Below are positions 61,280-64,000 of a stretch of 64,000 bases of DNA, in pieces; within the stretch, counting starts at the first letter, position 1, and each line of letters begins with the position of its first letter. The notes beneath the pieces were generated by a model that saw only the letters and a list, made by a program, of their open reading frames with translations, did not search any database and was not told the DNA's origin. This DNA comes from Streptomyces mangrovi (GTDB lineage Bacteria; Actinomycetota; Actinomycetes; Streptomycetales; Streptomycetaceae), in assembly GCF_900114215.1 (NCBI RefSeq), contig NZ_FOSG01000004.1:355493-419492 (forward strand), given 5' to 3'. The translations under genes and the position numbers were made by a program.

Positions 61280-61867
61280 GTGAAACCGTCCCCCAACCCG
61301 CCGACGGGCCTGCGCGCCCGCAAGAAGGCCCAGGTCCGCCGCACCATTCAGGAACAGGCACTGAGGCTCTTCCTGAGCAAGGGGTACGAGAACACCACAG
61401 TCGAGGAGATCGCCGCCGCTGCCGGGGTGTCCCACATGACCTTCTTCCGGCACTTCCCCACCAAGGAAGCCGTCGTCGAGACCGACGACTACGATCCGAT
61501 GATCATCCAGCTCATCGAACGCCGCCCTCCGGACGAGGACGCGCTCACGGCCCTGCACCGAGCGCTGATCCAAGGGCTGGAAGCCGTATACGCCGGAGAC
61601 AAGGACGCCCTCCTGGTCCGCACCCGGCTCATCCTGACCACACCGGCCCTCCGCGCCCGCGTCTGGGAGAACCAGTACGCCACCGAGCGGCTGTTCGCAG
61701 AAGCCCTCGCCGCCCGTCAGCCGGAGGCCGACGCCCTGCGCATCCGCGTCCTGTCCGCGGCCGCGCTGGCCGCACTGAACACCGCCCTCGCCCTGTGGGT
61801 GGACAGCCAGGGCGCCGAAGACCTGCCGCCCCTGGTGGACCGGGCGTTCCGGGCTCTGCGCGACTGA
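61280..61867 (+). CDS. TetR-family regulator of the monooxygenase
   Basis: A 195-residue TetR protein. The helix-turn-helix YENTTVEEIAAAAGVSHMTFFRHFPTKEAVVETDDYDPMII is typical, with the C-terminal domain containing a LHRALIQGLEAVYAGDKDALLVRTRLILT helix pair. It starts (GTG) 45 bases after the monooxygenase stop and is likely co-transcribed, giving feedback control at the CTAACA-AA-TGTTAG site. The inducer is probably the monooxygenase substrate. Confidence 0.85.
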   Translation: MKPSPNPPTGLRARKKAQVRRTIQEQALRLFLSKGYENTTVEEIAAAAGVSHMTFFRHFPTKEAVVETDDYDPMIIQLIERRPPDEDALTALHRALIQGLEAVYAGDKDALLVRTRLILTTPALRARVWENQYATERLFAEALAARQPEADALRIRVLSAAALAALNTALALWVDSQGAEDLPPLVDRAFRALRD

Positions 61868-62096
61868 ACCGGCGGAGACGACACGGCAGAAGACCGACCC
61901 GCCCCCTCCCGGCCGGCGGCGGCTCCGCCCGGTGAGCAGGACGACGAACCAGCCGGGCGGGAAGGACGTTGCGACGCTTCCGGGCCGCCACGTCGTCCAG
62001 GTCGGAGACCGCGTTCTCGCCCGTCCCCGCCACGTGGTTGCGGGAACGGAGTCACAGCACCGGCGGGGAGCCGGTCACGACCAGCAGGAGGAGAAC
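61868..62096. other. Short intergenic stretch
   Basis: No gene seen between the TetR stop and the broken secreted-protein gene. AGGAGGAG at about 62087-62094 is the ribosome site of the latter. No clear terminator. Confidence 0.4.
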
Positions 62097-62325
62097 ATGG
62101 CCACAGCGACGGTACGGCTCGCGTCACGGCCCTTGTCCCGCGAAGGTCGGCGCCGCCGCAGGCACCTCGCCCGGCGGGCCGTCGCCGGTTCCGTCCTGGC
62201 CTTCCGTCACCGCGCTGCTCATGGTCCTCTCCACGCCCGCCCATGCCGGGGGCCCTACATCTGGACCCCGGCCGGCACGCCGACTTCCGGAACCGACCCA
62301 GCCCGGGGCACACCTCTTTTGAGTT
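62097..62325 (+). pseudogene. Broken gene for a secreted protein
   Basis: After a strong AGGAGGAG site, an ATG starts MATATVRLASRPLSREGRRRRRHLARRAVAGSVLAF, a basic signal-peptide n-region. The hydrophobic core and cleavage region continue only in the next frame (VTALLMVLSTPAHAGGP), so one extra base near 62207 has shifted the frame; the second frame then stops at about 62325. What the mature protein was cannot be told. It is convergent with the chitinase gene. Confidence 0.55.
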
Positions 62326-62503
62326 TTGAGCCGGGCCGCGAACGGGCATCGGACGAGGAACAGGCACCGGGAGAGCCGTCCGGCAAGCGGTTCTCACGAG
62401 TCACCCCACCCGATGCCCCGCAGCACGCTGCGGGCAGCCGACCTGCCCACGCACCACTGCCGCCGTACGAGTCAGCGGTTCAGTCCGAGGGCACCCCGGC
62501 CGC

Positions 62504-64000
62504 TCACGGTCCGAAGTAGCCGTCGAAGTTCCGCGAGAACTCCCAGCCGCCGTAGCGGTCCCAGTTGATCGACCACGTCATCAGTCCGCGCAGGTCGGGC
62601 CAGGTGCCGTGCGTCCGGTAGGTGCCGCAGGCCGTGCCCTTGGTGAGGCAGTCCAGGGCCTTGGTGACCTCGGCGGGACTGGTGTGTCCGCCACCGGCCT
62701 GACTGGTCGCGGGCAGGCCGATCGCCACCTGCGAGGGCTTCAGCGGAGGGAAGACCTTGCCGGGGTCGCCCGCGACGGGGAAACCCGTCAGCAGCATGTC
62801 GGTCATCGCGATGTGGAAGTCGGCGTTGCCCATGGTGTGGTACTGGCCGTCCAGCCCCATGATCGGGCCGGAGTTGTAGTTCTGGACGTGCAGCAGCGTC
62901 AGGTCGTCGCGCAGGGCGTGGATGACCGGCAGGTACGCTCCGGCGCGCGGATCCTGACCGCCCCACCGCCCCGATCCGTAGTACTGGTGACCCAGTTGCA
63001 CGAAGAAGGTCTCGGGAGCCATGGTGAGGGTGAAGTCCTCACCGTAGCGGGCCTTGAGAGTCCTCAGCGCCGAGATCAGGTTGACGATGACCGGGCTCCT
63101 GGGGTTCTCGAAGTCGGTGTCGCCGTCGTCCAGGGACAGGGAATGTCCCTCGAAGTCGATGTCGAGGCCGTCGAGGCCGTACTCGTCGATGATCGCCCCG
63201 ACCGAGCGGACGAAGGCGTCGCGTGCGGCCGTGGTGGTGAGGCGGACCTGGCCGTTCTGGCCTCCGATGGAGATCTGGACCTTCTTGCCCGCCGCCTGCT
63301 TGGCCTTGATCGCCTGTTTGAACTCCTCTTCCGTCTCCACGTTCGGGCACTCGCTCGGCGGGCAGAGCGCGAAGCGGATGTCACCGGAGGTGGTGGAGGT
63401 GGGCTCGCCGAAGGCGAGGTTGATGACATCCCAGGTGTCGGGGACGTCGGCCATGCGCGTGTAGCCGGAGCCGTTGGCGAAGCTGGCGTGGAGGTAGCCG
63501 ACGAGGGCGTGGCGTGGCAGACCGGTGTCCGGGCCGCCGCCGTCGCCGGTCCGGTCGGTGGTGGCGGTGACGGGGGCGGACTTGGCCGACTCGCCCGCGC
63601 CGTTGACGGCGCTGACGCGGAACTCGTAGGAGGTGGCGGCCGCCAGTCCGGTGACGGTCGCCGAGGTGCCCTGCACCGACAGCGCCTTGGTCCCGTCCTG
63701 GTAGACGGTGTAGCCGGTGGCGCCGTCGACGGCGTTCCAGTTCAGGGTGACCGAGGAGGAGGTGGTCGCGCCGACGGCCGGTGCGCCGGGTGCGGCCGGG
63801 GGCTGGGGGTCGGGGTCGGGTTCGCCCGGGTCGCCGCCGGGGCCGGCGAGGGAGACGTCGTCCACGTGGTAGGCGCTCTGGCCGTACCAGCCGTGGGTGT
63901 GGACGGTGACCGAGGTGGTGTCCGGGCCGGTGGTGAAGGAGGTGCGCAGTTGCTGCCAGCCGGAGCCGCCCGGGGTCCAGGTGGAGACGTCGGTGGTGCC
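62504..64000 (-). CDS. GH18 chitinase with fibronectin III and carbohydrate-binding domains (5' end outside window)
   Basis: The last 498 residues of a secreted chitinase. From the window edge inward come the end of a jelly-roll carbohydrate-binding domain (TSFTTGPDTTSVTVHTHGWYG, HVDDVSLAG), a Gly/Pro/Asp linker, a fibronectin type III domain (APAVGATTSSSVTLNWNAVDGATGYTVYQDG), and a GH18 catalytic barrel. The DxxDxDxE motif is DGLDIDFEG; LVGYLHASFANGSGY begins the barrel and GLMTWSINWDRYGGWEFS ends it. It hydrolyses chitin outside the cell. The start codon and signal peptide lie beyond position 64000. Confidence 0.93.
   Translation of the reverse strand, partial: GTTDVSTWTPGGSGWQQLRTSFTTGPDTTSVTVHTHGWYGQSAYHVDDVSLAGPGGDPGEPDPDPQPPAAPGAPAVGATTSSSVTLNWNAVDGATGYTVYQDGTKALSVQGTSATVTGLAAATSYEFRVSAVNGAGESAKSAPVTATTDRTGDGGGPDTGLPRHALVGYLHASFANGSGYTRMADVPDTWDVINLAFGEPTSTTSGDIRFALCPPSECPNVETEEEFKQAIKAKQAAGKKVQISIGGQNGQVRLTTTAARDAFVRSVGAIIDEYGLDGLDIDFEGHSLSLDDGDTDFENPRSPVIVNLISALRTLKARYGEDFTLTMAPETFFVQLGHQYYGSGRWGGQDPRAGAYLPVIHALRDDLTLLHVQNYNSGPIMGLDGQYHTMGNADFHIAMTDMLLTGFPVAGDPGKVFPPLKPSQVAIGLPATSQAGGGHTSPAEVTKALDCLTKGTACGTYRTHGTWPDLRGLMTWSINWDRYGGWEFSRNFDGYFGP

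Noticed and set aside
1..64000. tRNA or rRNA genes, attachment sites or replication origin
   Set aside because: No cloverleaf with a T-loop consensus, rRNA core sequence, integrase gene or DnaA-box cluster was recognised by eye.

Overview
The window is very high in G+C, with strong G/C bias at third codon positions, frequent GTG starts, ATGA/GTGA start-stop overlaps and families typical of Streptomyces (AfsR-type SARP regulator, SsgA-like domain, DUF574 methyltransferase, secreted ricin-type lectins, chitinase). I read it as an accessory region of a Streptomyces-like actinomycete chromosome. No tRNA, rRNA, CRISPR array or intact mobile element was seen. Several gene remnants (IS5-like and IstB-like transposition fragments, reductase, WYL and other fragments) and one homopolymer frameshift point to active turnover.

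Layout. 0-14 kb: a P-type cation ATPase convergent with a heliorhodopsin; a VWA protein; a methyltransferase; a coupled SulP transporter/beta-carbonic anhydrase pair; a hydrolase/methyltransferase pair preceded by a frameshifted LuxR-TPR regulator; a small membrane protein. 13.9-16.6 kb: a sigma-70-like protein coupled to a large protein whose C-terminus is an SsgA-like sporulation domain. 17-22.6 kb: a six-gene overlapping operon with a KASIII/OleA-like enzyme, a GT2 glycosyltransferase, an OleC-like AMP ligase, an 81-residue protein, a P450 and an OleD-like reductase; it resembles long-chain olefin/beta-lactone pathways with added tailoring but no OleB. 22.9-33.8 kb: an ankyrin/HEAT protein, an O-methyltransferase, a GH13 alpha-glucosidase, a secreted lectin, a CstA / cory-CC-star / ArsA-like ATPase operon and a DUF574 methyltransferase.

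34-43 kb: a complete-looking phenylpropionate meta-cleavage operon (MFS transporter, MhpB, MhpC, MhpD, NTF2-like protein, HpaI-type aldolase, MhpA), bracketed by two paralogous TetR regulators and an unusual SDR. All three promoter regions carry a CTAGAA-N6-TTCTAG-like site, which suggests one small regulon. 43.8-52.2 kb: a seven-gene co-directional cluster (class III aminotransferase, epimerase, membrane-anchored EEP hydrolase, two GT4 glycosyltransferases, a UbiA-family prenyltransferase, an LPG-synthase/flippase-like membrane protein), probably making a prenyl- or lipid-linked (amino)sugar, with an AfsR-type SARP gene immediately upstream.

55.7-64 kb: IstB-like debris, a VOC protein, a zinc metalloprotease with a C-terminal ricin-type lectin domain plus a 126-residue partner, an aromatic FAD monooxygenase with its own TetR regulator and a clear promoter/operator, a broken secreted-protein gene, and the 3' part of a GH18 chitinase that runs off the window end.

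All functional calls rest on reading motifs and gene order by eye; no database search was possible.
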